From an uncultured Alphaproteobacteria bacterium (lineage in GTDB: Bacteria; Pseudomonadota; Alphaproteobacteria; RF32; CAG-239), in NCBI GenBank assembly GCA_944390355.1, contig CALXPT010000018.1:1-33847 (forward strand): a stretch of DNA of 33,847 nucleotides. The letters are read 5' to 3'. Positions 24,558 to 33,064 of the stretch are shown one piece after another (position 1 is the first letter of the stretch; each line of letters opens with the position of its first letter). The notes below the pieces were generated by a model that did not search any database, was not told where the DNA came from, and worked only from the letters and a program-made list of their open reading frames with translations. The position numbers were made by a program, and so were the translations under genes.

Positions 24558-25892
24558 ATGATTGGAAATAAAAATACTTTTCTTTCTGCTTTGGCCTTCG
24601 CTATGGCCGGTTGTATCTGTGCTCCTGCCTCTTGGGCTGCCGATGATGTCGTCTTATTTAAAATCCATGATGTAACACCCGTTGAAAATGCCGATGGTTT
24701 GACGGCGTCTTGCAAATATGGAATTACTTTCTACAATCGTTCCTCTTATACATTGAAAAATGCTCGCTTGTCTTTGAGTTGGCAAGATGAGGGGATATCT
24801 AAGGTTATCGAAGAAGAAAAGCAAGATACTAAAAATAACCGAAATAGCCGCAGTAAAAAGTCTGAAACTGAGGCTGTTACTCCGAATACGGTTGTTTCTG
24901 CCATTACTATTTCTAATCTTGGACCTAAACAACAAAAGAGTTTTCAACAAACCTTAAATTCTGACAGATGTTTTTTGTTGATGGGAAATGTGAATTTTAC
25001 GGCAGGGGATTGCTCGGTTGCTTCTTCCGGAGAAAATTCTGAAAATCCTTACAGCGGCGATCAGTGCTCAAGTTTTTTCCAATTTGTTTCTCCTGAGAAT
25101 CCTGAATATTATCGCGACTTCGGTCCTATCTCTTATACTCAGGAAAAAACTAATGCAGCTGAGGAACGCACCAAAGATCGCTCTGAAATAAATAAGCTTT
25201 ATGAAGAGACTTTAAGCGAGTTCAATAAAGTTAAATCTACTCTGGCGGAAATAAAGGGTAATGTTAATCCAGATGATATTGCTCCTGCAAGTTTGTCTGA
25301 TAACGGTGTCGTTGTTGGTGGTGCTGAAAATGCGGATTCAAATTTGTCTGCCAAATTAGATACGCTTTTGCCCGCTTTGAATAATCAGGGCAATCCTGTT
25401 GCTGGTCAGGCTTCGCAAGATTCTTCTTTAAAACAGCCCTCTAATAACGCAACTTCCGGGGCTGCTCCTTCTTCATTAGATACGCTTTTGCCCGCTTTGA
25501 ATAATCAGGGCAATCCTGTTGCTGGTCAGGCTTCGCAAGATTCTTCTTTAAAACAGCCCTCTAATAACGCAACTTCCGGGGCTGCTCCTTCTTCGCCTAA
25601 TGGTCCCGTAAATTTGCTCGGGGCTTTGCAGCAGAGCAACAATGCGTCTTCTGCCAATAGTGCGAATTCCGGTATGTCTTCCGGTGCAAAAGCTCCTTCT
25701 GCGAACGGTTCTGCCGATATTTCGGTTGATGTTAAAGGGATTATCGGTAATGGCGTCTTTAATGATGATGTCGTTATTGATGTTGAAAATCAAGGTTATG
25801 AGGGGAGAACTTTTGAGCGCCCTGCCAGTGGTGAAAAACCTGCCGCTGAGACGACTTCTAAAATGGAATATAATTCGCCAAATGCTATTTAA
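24558..25892 (+). CDS. Exported Ser/Asn-rich protein with perfect internal repeat
   Basis: 444 aa. Signal peptide cleaves near SWA-A (about 27-28). Residues ~30-160 form a beta-rich domain with Cys at TASCKYG, SDRCFL and AGDCSV and a FQFVSP stretch. A helical segment (about 195-235) follows, then a low-complexity Ser/Asn/Ala/Gly tail containing two identical 40-residue units (DTLLPALNNQGNPVAGQ...). No family recognised. The ribosome site TAGGA lies 7 nt before ATG 24558. It ends TAATG with the next exported protein gene, so the two are coupled and probably act together. Confidence 0.75.
   Translation: MIGNKNTFLSALAFAMAGCICAPASWAADDVVLFKIHDVTPVENADGLTASCKYGITFYNRSSYTLKNARLSLSWQDEGISKVIEEEKQDTKNNRNSRSKKSETEAVTPNTVVSAITISNLGPKQQKSFQQTLNSDRCFLLMGNVNFTAGDCSVASSGENSENPYSGDQCSSFFQFVSPENPEYYRDFGPISYTQEKTNAAEERTKDRSEINKLYEETLSEFNKVKSTLAEIKGNVNPDDIAPASLSDNGVVVGGAENADSNLSAKLDTLLPALNNQGNPVAGQASQDSSLKQPSNNATSGAAPSSLDTLLPALNNQGNPVAGQASQDSSLKQPSNNATSGAAPSSPNGPVNLLGALQQSNNASSANSANSGMSSGAKAPSANGSADISVDVKGIIGNGVFNDDVVIDVENQGYEGRTFERPASGEKPAAETTSKMEYNSPNAI
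25355..25594 (+). repeat. Perfect 120-bp tandem duplication
   Basis: Two copies (25355-25474 and 25475-25594) that appear base-for-base identical, inside the preceding gene, adding 40 codons in frame. Lack of any difference, including silent sites, suggests recent duplication by replication slippage or unequal recombination. Confidence 0.93.
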
Positions 25893-26530
25893 TGCAGGTG
25901 GTGGCGGTGCAAAAGCTTTGGGTTAAATTTGTCGGAACTGCATTGTTGCTTGCGGCGGCTTTGATTGAAAAAGCCAACGCTCAGCAATTGGGCGGTTCCG
26001 TGTCTTATGTCGGTAATCAGCCCGCTTGGGAGGCTAAGGCTCAGTCGGTTGAGACCTCTCAGAAAAGTGCAGCTCCTCAGAACAAAGCATCTTCTTCTAA
26101 TGTACGCGGGAGCTCGTGGAATCCGTGGAGCGAAACCAGGGATGGTTCTCCGCGCGGTAATGTTTCTATGCAGAAGCTTAATTCCGACGGTACGGCCGAT
26201 AATTCTTACATCTTTATTTATTATGATAATTTTTCCGTTAATAAATCTATGATGGGGGATGTGCGCTGTAATGTTCGCTTCGTCGTGATGACTACTCTTG
26301 ACCGCAAGCTTAACAGTTTGAGCGTCCGTCTTAAGTGGCCCGATATGGAAACGCCGCTTAATTTCCAAAATGTGCCGCCGAATGTCGATGCCTATCAAGT
26401 TTATACTTTAATCGGTGATGGTTGTTATTCCATGGATAAAATTCCTAATATTATTGTTAATCGTTGTCGGGTGGCCGGTTTGAGTTCTCAGAGTTGTGCG
26501 GATAAAATCAGGTGGCTTAGAAAGCGTTAG
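25892..26530 (+). CDS. Exported protein coupled to the preceding gene
   Basis: 212 aa. Signal peptide KLWVKFVGTALLLAAALIEKANA with likely cleavage at ANA-Q (about 30). A Ser/Asn/Ala-rich linker leads to a compact C-terminal domain (about 85-212) with FIYYDNFSVNKSMMGDVRCN, VVMTTLDRKLNSLSVRLKWPDMETPL, then three or four Cys (GDGCYS, NRCRVA, SSQSCAD), probably disulfide-bonded. Its start overlaps the upstream stop (TAATG). The linker style and the C-terminal domain recall the upstream partner's N-terminal domain (both have 'LSLSW/VRLKW' strands and paired Cys), so they may be related. Not recognised; paired periplasmic role is inference. Confidence 0.75.
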   Translation: MQVVAVQKLWVKFVGTALLLAAALIEKANAQQLGGSVSYVGNQPAWEAKAQSVETSQKSAAPQNKASSSNVRGSSWNPWSETRDGSPRGNVSMQKLNSDGTADNSYIFIYYDNFSVNKSMMGDVRCNVRFVVMTTLDRKLNSLSVRLKWPDMETPLNFQNVPPNVDAYQVYTLIGDGCYSMDKIPNIIVNRCRVAGLSSQSCADKIRWLRKR

Positions 26531-26584
26531 CCCTTTTGGCGTTGGCTTTGGGCGTTTGGGGGGCTTCTTTTTGAGGGGCTTTCT

Positions 26585-28378
26585 TTGCAGGTGCTGTTTT
26601 GTTGTCGTTTTTTTTCGGGGTGTGGCGTGTTTTTTCAGAGGTTTTGGGTTGTTGTCGGTGTAGCTTTGTCTGTGGTTGGTATGAATACGGCTGCTGCGTC
26701 TTCTTTGCCATCCGTTGATGAAGCCGTTTATCAAGAAATTATTGATAAAGATTTTATTTCTAAAGATGATATCAAAGTTTACAAACATGCTTTTGAGGCC
26801 TTGGAAAAGCAAAATTTCGGTGAGGTCGATGATATTTTGGATGATATCGACAATGATTTGCTTAAAGGGCATGTGCTGGCGGAAAAATATCTTTCAAAAT
26901 CTTATAAATCAACTTATGAAGAGCTTAATGCTTGGCTCGAATCGTATTATGATTTGCCTCAGGCCGGACGAATCTTTCGTTTGGCTGAACGAAAAGCCAA
27001 AAATGTTGCGCCGTCTTCCGTGCCCGAGGTCGGGGCTTATGAACGTCCGCTCCTAAACTATGCGGCTTATGCCAAACTCTCTCAGGCGAATAAAAAATAT
27101 CTGCAACTGCAATTAAAACGTTTTTTTACTTCACTTAATCGTGGAAAAACCCGAACTGCTCGTGCCGTTTTGGAAACTAAAAAATTTCGTATGATTATTC
27201 CCGATGGGTATTGGGATGAGTTGGCACAAAAGTTGGCCTTGGTTTATTTGCTCGACAATTATAACAAGTTAGCTTATGAATGGTCGTTGAAACCGGCAAG
27301 GCGCAGTCATTTGGTTATGGCTTATTGGGTGGCCGGTTTGGCGGCGTGGCGCATGAAAAATTATCGAAATGCCGAAAATTATTTTGCAAAACTTTCTCAA
27401 GTTAAGAACAATGATGAGTGGTTGGTCTCGGCCGGCGGATACTGGGCTTATCGTGCGGCAATGCGCTTAAACAAGCCTAAGCAAGCCGAAAAATATTTGA
27501 AGTTGGCCGCTAAGTATAAACGCACGTTTTATGGTATGTTAGCGGCTTATACGCTAGGAGAAAAGATTGATTGTACTTGGGATAAGGTTGCTTATTTGAA
27601 TGATTTTTCTACCAATGCTTATGTACAAGATTTGGTGTCTTCGCCGGCGGTGGTGCGTGCGGTGGCGTTGTTTCATGCCAAGAGGCCGGATTTGGCTGAA
27701 GACGAGTTGATGCGAATTTATTCTCAACTGACGCTGGCGCAAAAAGAGTCTATCTTGTTTTTGGCAGAGGAGAATAATCGCCATGCGTTGGCTATTCGGA
27801 TTTCGCAAGATTTGCGAAATTATGATAAAAACGTGTTTTATGACGGGTTGGCTTATCCGCTGCCGGAATTGGCTCCTGCTGACGGGTGGCAGGCTAACAA
27901 GGCTTTGCTTTATGCTTTGATGCGCCAAGAATCTTCGTTTGATCCCGAAGCGGTCAGTCCGTCGGGAGCGTGCGGTTTGATGCAATTATTGCCCAGCACG
28001 GCCGCTTATATTACCAAAGATAATTTGAAGTCAAGCAAGTCTAAGCTGTTTGAGACGGATTATAATCTGTATGCCGGACAGAAATATGTTAATTATCTGC
28101 TGAACAAAGATTATATTAACGGTGATTTGTTTTTGATGATGACTGCCTATAATGCAGGTCCGGGGAATTTGCAGAAATGGCGGAAAAAAATGAAATATAA
28201 CAATGACCCGTTGCTGTTTATTGAGTTGATTCCGGCCAGACAGACCAGAATTTATGTTGAACGCGTGATGGCTAATTTTTGGCTGTATAGTCTCAGAATG
28301 GGAGAATTTCCCGATAGTTTGGAACAGCTCAAAAGCGGACAATGGCCGGTTGCGGTGCAGGGCAAAGATTATCGCTAG
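26585..28378 (+). CDS. Slt-type soluble lytic transglycosylase
   Basis: 597 aa. Cleaves the glycan strands of peptidoglycan, forming 1,6-anhydro ends, in the periplasm. The N-terminal signal segment (about 15-37) is followed by a superhelical alpha domain (~40-430). The C-terminal catalytic domain holds E449 (LMRQESSF), SGACGLMQLLPSTA, and AYNAGPGNLQKW. The ATG at 26681 (Met33 in this numbering) would delete the signal peptide, so I take TTG 26585, 6 nt after GAGGGG (26573-26578). Slt-like enzymes near a uracil-DNA glycosylase occur in other alphaproteobacteria. Confidence 0.9.
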   Translation: MQVLFCCRFFSGCGVFFQRFWVVVGVALSVVGMNTAAASSLPSVDEAVYQEIIDKDFISKDDIKVYKHAFEALEKQNFGEVDDILDDIDNDLLKGHVLAEKYLSKSYKSTYEELNAWLESYYDLPQAGRIFRLAERKAKNVAPSSVPEVGAYERPLLNYAAYAKLSQANKKYLQLQLKRFFTSLNRGKTRTARAVLETKKFRMIIPDGYWDELAQKLALVYLLDNYNKLAYEWSLKPARRSHLVMAYWVAGLAAWRMKNYRNAENYFAKLSQVKNNDEWLVSAGGYWAYRAAMRLNKPKQAEKYLKLAAKYKRTFYGMLAAYTLGEKIDCTWDKVAYLNDFSTNAYVQDLVSSPAVVRAVALFHAKRPDLAEDELMRIYSQLTLAQKESILFLAEENNRHALAIRISQDLRNYDKNVFYDGLAYPLPELAPADGWQANKALLYALMRQESSFDPEAVSPSGACGLMQLLPSTAAYITKDNLKSSKSKLFETDYNLYAGQKYVNYLLNKDYINGDLFLMMTAYNAGPGNLQKWRKKMKYNNDPLLFIELIPARQTRIYVERVMANFWLYSLRMGEFPDSLEQLKSGQWPVAVQGKDYR

Positions 28379-28632
28379 TTGTTATTGATTTGGTAATAAA
28401 TTTATGTTATTATATAGACATAAAAAATATTATTGAGATATACTGAGGATGTTCCATTATTATGTGGTTTTTGTTTCTTATTGAAATGATACGATGTTGG
28501 TAGTTCGACGTTGTTGATTTTTGATTTGATTCTTTTTTCCTGTGGTATGTCTTGAGGCGGCGGTTGATGTGTCTTAAACGGACGTAGATACTGCTGCATG
28601 ATCTAGATGTTAAACTTTAAAAAAATAAAGCC
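28379..28632. other. Intergenic region, no clear gene
   Basis: Between slt and the 54-aa gene. A T/A-rich stretch with a weak TTATGT / ACATAA hairpin (about 28403-28424) after slt. An 11-codon frame starting at 28449 (MFHYYVVFVSY) follows a GAGG, and an antisense 65-codon frame (28402-28599) is open but unsupported. I see no confident gene, promoter or RNA. Confidence 0.3.
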
Positions 28633-28797
28633 ATGGATGTAATAGTACCAGGTTTTTTCGGTATACTGCTCATTATAGTGGTAGCCGAGTGGATTTGCTC
28701 CTTATGCGGGATTATTCGGTCTCGCATCGAGGATGCTATAGGAGAATACTGGTGGGCAATCGCTATTTTGGCGGTTGTTCTATTTGTTATTCTCTAG
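28633..28797 (+). CDS. 54-aa two-helix membrane peptide
   Basis: ATG 28633 to TAG 28797. Two hydrophobic helices (about 3-19 and 40-54) around a charged loop with CSLC (residues 22-25: C22, C25) and RSRIEDAIGEYWW. No ribosome site is obvious. A strong terminator directly after the stop (28799-28826) supports a real transcribed gene. Not recognised; a small inner-membrane protein, possibly a regulatory or toxin-like peptide (speculation). Confidence 0.45.
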   Translation: MDVIVPGFFGILLIIVVAEWICSLCGIIRSRIEDAIGEYWWAIAILAVVLFVIL

Positions 28798-28798
28798 A

Positions 28799-28826
28799 GG
28801 GCGGTTTTTTCAAACCGTCCTTTTTT
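28799..28826 (+). terminator. Intrinsic terminator after the 54-aa gene
   Basis: Stem GGGCGGTTT / AAACCGTCC, 4-nt loop, one G-U-type mismatch, followed by six T. Confidence 0.88.
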
Positions 28827-28904
28827 GGTTGGAAAAAAGCGTTTGTTTTTTGCGGAAAAATAGGCTAAACTCTTAGCCGAGTTTAATGATTGTTTGAGAC
28901 TGAC

Positions 28905-30497
28905 ATGATTAGAGTAAATAATATTGCCGCGGAATTGGATGATGATTGTTATTCTTTGCGGCTTAAAGCGGCTGAGATTTTGGGTGTTCCGTTGATCTGT
29001 GTTTCTTCTTTGCAAATTGCAAAAAAAGCAGTTGATGCCCGCAACAAGTCTCATGTGCACTTTGTGTATTGTGTTGATGTGGAAATTGACGGCGATGAAG
29101 CTAAAATCTGCGTAAACTGCCCGCAAGCCGAGCCGGTGAAACAAGAGGTTTTGAATTTGCCTCAGGTAAGCGGAAAATCTGCTTTGCGTCCCGTGGTGGT
29201 CGGCAGCGGGCCGGCCGGTATGATGGCGGCTTTGGTTTTGGCCGAAGCCGGTCTTGAGCCGATTGTTCTTGAGCGCGGCAAAAAAGTTGATGTCAGGCTT
29301 AAAGATGTTGATGTGTTTTGGAAAACCGGACATCTCAATCCCGAATCCAATGTGCAATTTGGTGAAGGCGGTGCAGGGACTTTTTCGGACGGAAAGTTAA
29401 TGACCGGCATTAAGAAAGACGCCTATACTCGCAAAGTTTTGGAAGAATTTGTTGAAGCCGGCGCACCGCAAGATATTCTCTATTTGGCAAAGCCTCATGT
29501 TGGAACGGATAATTTAGCACGTATGCTCCCCAATATTCGAAAAAAGATAATTTCTTTGGGTGGAGAATATCGTTTTTCGCACAAGCTTTGCGGACTAAAA
29601 ATCAAAGACGGAGTTTTGCAAGGAATTGAAGTTCTGACTGCGGCAGGTGAGATTTATGATTTGGCTTGCAATCAGTTGCTTTTAGCAATCGGGCATTCAG
29701 CGCGGGACACGTTTGAAATGCTTCATCAAAGCGGTATTCATCTTGAAGCCAAGCCTTTTTCCGTCGGGGCGCGGATTGAACATTCGCAAGCCCTCATCAA
29801 CAAATCGCAATATGGAAAATTTGCTTCTCATCCGGCTTTGGGTGCGGCGGACTATAAGCTTGCGGTGCATTATCCCGATGGGCGTTCGGCTTATACGTTT
29901 TGTATGTGCCCAGGGGGTGAGGTGGTGGCCGCCGCCTCAGAGGTCAACCGTGTGGTAACCAACGGAATGAGCCGTCATGCACGCAATGGGCAAAATGCCA
30001 ATGCGGCTTTGCTGGTCGGGGTCGATGCCAAAGATTTTGGCTCGGAATCCCCGCTTTCCGGAATGTATTTTCAACGCAAGCTTGAAGAAGCGGCTTTTAT
30101 CCATGGCGGTAAAAACTACCGTGCGCCGGCACAGCTCGTGGGTGATTTTTTGAAAAATGTTCCTTCTCGAAAGCTTGGAGCCGTTCAGCCTTCCTATACC
30201 CCTGGGGTTACGTTAACCAACTTAGCGGAAGTTTTGCCTCCCGCAATTGTTTCTACCATGCGCCGCGCTATTTCCGATATGGATAAAAAGCTCCGAGGTT
30301 TTGCGGTTTCCGATGCGCTTTTGACCGGTGTGGAAACACGCAGCTCTTCTCCCGTGCGTATTGTTCGCGGCGAAAACCTGCAATCCGTTTCCTGCCAAGG
30401 GCTTTTCCCTATCGGAGAGGGGGCTGGCTATGCCGGCGGTATTTCTTCTGCCGGTGCCGACGGGGTGCGCGCGGCCGCTTTTATTGTGAATAATTGA
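28905..30497 (+). CDS. FAD-dependent oxidoreductase (COG2509-like)
   Basis: 530 aa. An N-terminal ~95-residue domain of the family's RNA-binding-like kind precedes the dinucleotide-binding motif RPVVVGSGPAGMMAAL (about 100-115). Further landmarks are ERGKKV, the FGEGGAGTFSDGKL segment, LAIGHSARDTFEM and the C-terminal FAD site PIGEGAGYAGGISSAGADG. These match the NAD(FAD)-utilizing dehydrogenase group. Its substrate is unknown. Start: ATG 28905, chosen over TTG 28890. It follows a terminator, so it has its own promoter, not clearly seen. Confidence 0.85.
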   Translation: MIRVNNIAAELDDDCYSLRLKAAEILGVPLICVSSLQIAKKAVDARNKSHVHFVYCVDVEIDGDEAKICVNCPQAEPVKQEVLNLPQVSGKSALRPVVVGSGPAGMMAALVLAEAGLEPIVLERGKKVDVRLKDVDVFWKTGHLNPESNVQFGEGGAGTFSDGKLMTGIKKDAYTRKVLEEFVEAGAPQDILYLAKPHVGTDNLARMLPNIRKKIISLGGEYRFSHKLCGLKIKDGVLQGIEVLTAAGEIYDLACNQLLLAIGHSARDTFEMLHQSGIHLEAKPFSVGARIEHSQALINKSQYGKFASHPALGAADYKLAVHYPDGRSAYTFCMCPGGEVVAAASEVNRVVTNGMSRHARNGQNANAALLVGVDAKDFGSESPLSGMYFQRKLEEAAFIHGGKNYRAPAQLVGDFLKNVPSRKLGAVQPSYTPGVTLTNLAEVLPPAIVSTMRRAISDMDKKLRGFAVSDALLTGVETRSSSPVRIVRGENLQSVSCQGLFPIGEGAGYAGGISSAGADGVRAAAFIVNN

Positions 30498-30504
30498 TTA
30501 TGTC

Positions 30505-30534
30505 TTGTATTTATTTATATAAGAACTTTATAAT
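30505..30534 (+). promoter_or_regulatory. galE: Candidate sigma70 promoter for galE
   Basis: TTGTAT (30505-30510), 18-bp spacer, exact TATAAT (30529-30534), 36 nt before the galE start. The -10 is perfect and the spacing close to optimal. Confidence 0.55.
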
Positions 30535-30569
30535 ATAAACCAAGTTTGTTGTTTGGGGAGGTTGCAGAT

Positions 30570-31526
30570 ATGAAAATTTTAGTCGTCGGCGGTGCCGGTT
30601 ATATCGGCTCTCATGTGGTGAAAGCTTTAATGCTTAAAGGTCATGACGTTACGGTTTATGATAATCTTTCTACCGGACAAGAAATTAACCTCTTTAAGCA
30701 AAACTGCTTTGTTAATGGAGATATTCTGGATTATCCGGCTTTGCTCTCGGCTATGCGCGGGCAGGATGCCGTCGTTCATTTGGCCGCCAAAAAAGCTGTC
30801 GGTGAGTCAATGGAAAACCCGATGCTTTATTCCGTTAACAATATTTCCGGTTCGCTCAACATTCTCAATGCCATGGTTGAATGCGGGACAAAGTATATTG
30901 TGTTTTCTTCTTCCGCCGCGGTTTACGGTATGCCCGATAAGTCTGTGATTGATGAAAATGTTCCGCTTAATCCTATCAACTATTATGGTTTCACCAAGCT
31001 TGAAATTGAAAAATTTATGGGGTGGTATGACCGTCTCAAAGGTATAAAATTTGTCGCCTTACGCTATTTTAACGCTGTCGGTTATGATGCGGACGGTGAT
31101 ATTCGCGGCAAAGAGCTTAACTCCCAAAACCTGTTGCCGATTATTATGGAAGTTGTTTCCGGCAAGCGCGATAAGCTCAAAATTTTCGGTAATGACTATT
31201 CAACGCCGGACGGAACGTGTATTCGTGATTATATTCATGTTTCCGATTTGGCGTCTGCCCACGTTCTTGCTTTGGAAAAACTCGCTCAGGGAATGGAATC
31301 CCAATCTTTGAATCTCGGTACGGAAAAGGGAACTTCCGTTTTGGAAATGGTTGCGGCTTGTTCTTCCGTGGTCGGGCATGAAATTCCGGTCGAATTTGCT
31401 CCACGGCGCGCCGGAGACCCCGCTGTTTTGGTTGCTTCTGCTAACAAAGCTCGAAAATTACTCGGCTGGTCTCCTAAGTATTCGGACATTAAAGACATTG
31501 TTCGAACCGTATATGCGATTAACTGA
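30570..31526 (+). CDS. galE: UDP-glucose 4-epimerase
   Basis: 318 aa. Interconverts UDP-glucose and UDP-galactose for surface glycans. Short-chain dehydrogenase fold: NAD site G7-G-A-G10-Y-I-G13, the SSSAAVYG segment with Ser114/115, and catalytic Y139-x3-K143 (NYYGFTK). DYIHVSDLA and LNLGTEKGTSV are typical of GalE. ATG 30570 has GGGAGG upstream; the frame is open earlier but without translation signals. Close relatives such as UDP-GlcNAc epimerase cannot be excluded. Heads the run galE-sfsA-map-radC. Confidence 0.93.
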   Translation: MKILVVGGAGYIGSHVVKALMLKGHDVTVYDNLSTGQEINLFKQNCFVNGDILDYPALLSAMRGQDAVVHLAAKKAVGESMENPMLYSVNNISGSLNILNAMVECGTKYIVFSSSAAVYGMPDKSVIDENVPLNPINYYGFTKLEIEKFMGWYDRLKGIKFVALRYFNAVGYDADGDIRGKELNSQNLLPIIMEVVSGKRDKLKIFGNDYSTPDGTCIRDYIHVSDLASAHVLALEKLAQGMESQSLNLGTEKGTSVLEMVAACSSVVGHEIPVEFAPRRAGDPAVLVASANKARKLLGWSPKYSDIKDIVRTVYAIN

Positions 31527-31537
31527 GAGGTTGTTCC

Positions 31538-32239
31538 ATGAACTATAAAGAGCCGTTAGTTAAAGCTAAAATCTGCCGTATCTTTAATAATATGATTGTT
31601 GATGTGGTTTTGGATGACGGTTCTGTGTCTCATGCCTTTTGTCCCGAGGTCGATTTTAATCATCAGCTCTATTCGGTCGACAGAGTGGTTTATCTAACCA
31701 AAAGTGCCGATAAAAGGCGCAAAATCCCTTATATTTGCCAAATGTGCGATGTCGGCTCTTCTTTGGTATTTGTTAATTACAAGTACAAAAATAAATTGTT
31801 TCTGGAGGCTTTTCATAAAGGTATTTTGGATGCTGATTTCGGGCGTTTTGTTCGTGTTCGGGAAATTGAGGCCGATGATTTGCTTAAAATGGTTAATTTT
31901 GAGCTCCTTTCCGATAATGGTGAACGGGCCTTTGTTTATGTCGTTGATATTTTTAATAAAATCGGTGATGATGTGGTCTTTCCTTCTTCTATTAACTTTT
32001 TTGAACTCGAAATGTTTGAGGAGCTCAAGCGAATGCGTGCCAAAGGCGCCGATACTTATGTCTTTCTTATCGTTCCCAGAGAAGACTGTAAACAGGCTAA
32101 ATTTGTTTGGAGCCAAGACCCTATCGCTGCCGCTAAAATTTATGACGAAGTGCATAGCGGGCTAAAATTTTGCTGTTATTCTTGCAATGTTAATCAAAAA
32201 AGTGTATCAATAGCTCAAAAGATGAATATTTGCTATTAG
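31538..32239 (+). CDS. sfsA: SfsA-like protein (divergent)
   Basis: 233 aa. The family is recalled by the N-terminal ARICRIFNNMIVDVVLDDG-like nuclease-fold strand, the central FNKIGDDVVFPSS segment (family: FPDA), the MRAKGADTYVFLIVPREDCKQ motif matching 'R...G.A.L.F.V.R.D', and a closing DPIAAAKIYDEVHSGLKF. Similarity to E. coli SfsA is moderate. E. coli SfsA was linked to maltose regulation and is a probable nuclease-fold protein. Support also comes from its place before map and radC, the usual alphaproteobacterial order. ATG 31538 has GAGAGG 6-7 nt upstream. Confidence 0.8.
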   Translation: MNYKEPLVKAKICRIFNNMIVDVVLDDGSVSHAFCPEVDFNHQLYSVDRVVYLTKSADKRRKIPYICQMCDVGSSLVFVNYKYKNKLFLEAFHKGILDADFGRFVRVREIEADDLLKMVNFELLSDNGERAFVYVVDIFNKIGDDVVFPSSINFFELEMFEELKRMRAKGADTYVFLIVPREDCKQAKFVWSQDPIAAAKIYDEVHSGLKFCCYSCNVNQKSVSIAQKMNICY

Positions 32240-32248
32240 GAGGAAAAA

Positions 32249-33058
32249 TTGTCAACCAAGAGAAGAGACGGAATTGTGCTTCATTCTACCGAAGAATTTG
32301 AAAAAATGCGCGTGGCCGGAAAAGTGGCGGCCGAATGTTTGGATTATATTACCCCGTTTGTTAAGCCTGGGGTTTCTACCGGTGAATTGGATGATTTGTG
32401 CCGTGAATTTATGATTGCCAAAGGTGCCGTGCCGGCTTGTTTGGGGTACCACGGTTATCCAAAATCCGTGTGCATTTCTATCAACCATGTGATTTGCCAC
32501 GGTATTCCGGACTATAATCGCAAGCTTTTGGAAGGCGACAGCTTGAATATTGATGTTACGGCTATTGTCGATGGATGGTATGGCGACACAAGCCGTATGT
32601 ATTTTGCCGGAAAACCAAAAATAAAAGCTAAACGCCTTTGTGAGGTGACCTATGAATGTATGATGCGCGGAATCGACGTGGTTAAGCCTGGGGCGCGCTT
32701 TGGCGACATTGGCGCGGTGATTGAAGAATGGGCGCACAAATACGGTTATTCCGTGGTTGATGTTTTTTGCGGGCACGGTTTGGGCAAAGTCTTTCATGAT
32801 GCGCCTAATGTTATGCACTGCGGCAAAAAAGGCACGGGGCCGATTATGGAAGAGGGGATGTTCTTTACCATTGAGCCGATGATTAATGAAGGCAAAAAAG
32901 ACGCTCTTATCCTTAAAGACGGTTGGACAGCCGTAACCCGCGATAAAAGCTTGTCTATGCAATTTGAACATTCTTTGGGGGTTACGAAAGACGGTTATGA
33001 AGTCTTTACCTATTCTCCCAAAGGCTTGGATAAACCTCCTTATAATATTGGTGATTAA
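32249..33058 (+). CDS. map: Methionine aminopeptidase, type I
   Basis: Removes the N-terminal Met from nascent proteins in the cytoplasm. The five metal ligands are D102, D113, H176, E209 and E240, exactly offset by 5 from the E. coli enzyme's D97, D108, H171, E204, E235; H84 (CHGIP) matches the substrate-binding His. 269 aa, full length, type Ia. The start is TTG 32249, with AGGAGG (32238-32243) at 5-nt spacing; no ATG or GTG lies nearby. Located 9 nt after sfsA and 6 nt before radC. Confidence 0.96.
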   Translation: MSTKRRDGIVLHSTEEFEKMRVAGKVAAECLDYITPFVKPGVSTGELDDLCREFMIAKGAVPACLGYHGYPKSVCISINHVICHGIPDYNRKLLEGDSLNIDVTAIVDGWYGDTSRMYFAGKPKIKAKRLCEVTYECMMRGIDVVKPGARFGDIGAVIEEWAHKYGYSVVDVFCGHGLGKVFHDAPNVMHCGKKGTGPIMEEGMFFTIEPMINEGKKDALILKDGWTAVTRDKSLSMQFEHSLGVTKDGYEVFTYSPKGLDKPPYNIGD

Positions 33059-33064
33059 ATTTTT

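Noticed and set aside
26517..26711. Leftward Lys/Pro/Ala-rich 64-aa frame, antisense to the slt signal peptide
   Set aside because: Its composition is what the reverse complement of a Phe/Leu/Val-rich signal segment gives, and it has no ribosome site. The slt reading frame explains this DNA.
28402..28599. Leftward 65-aa frame in the gap after slt
   Set aside because: No ribosome site, no match I recognise, and no promoter or terminator in that direction. Possibly a remnant.
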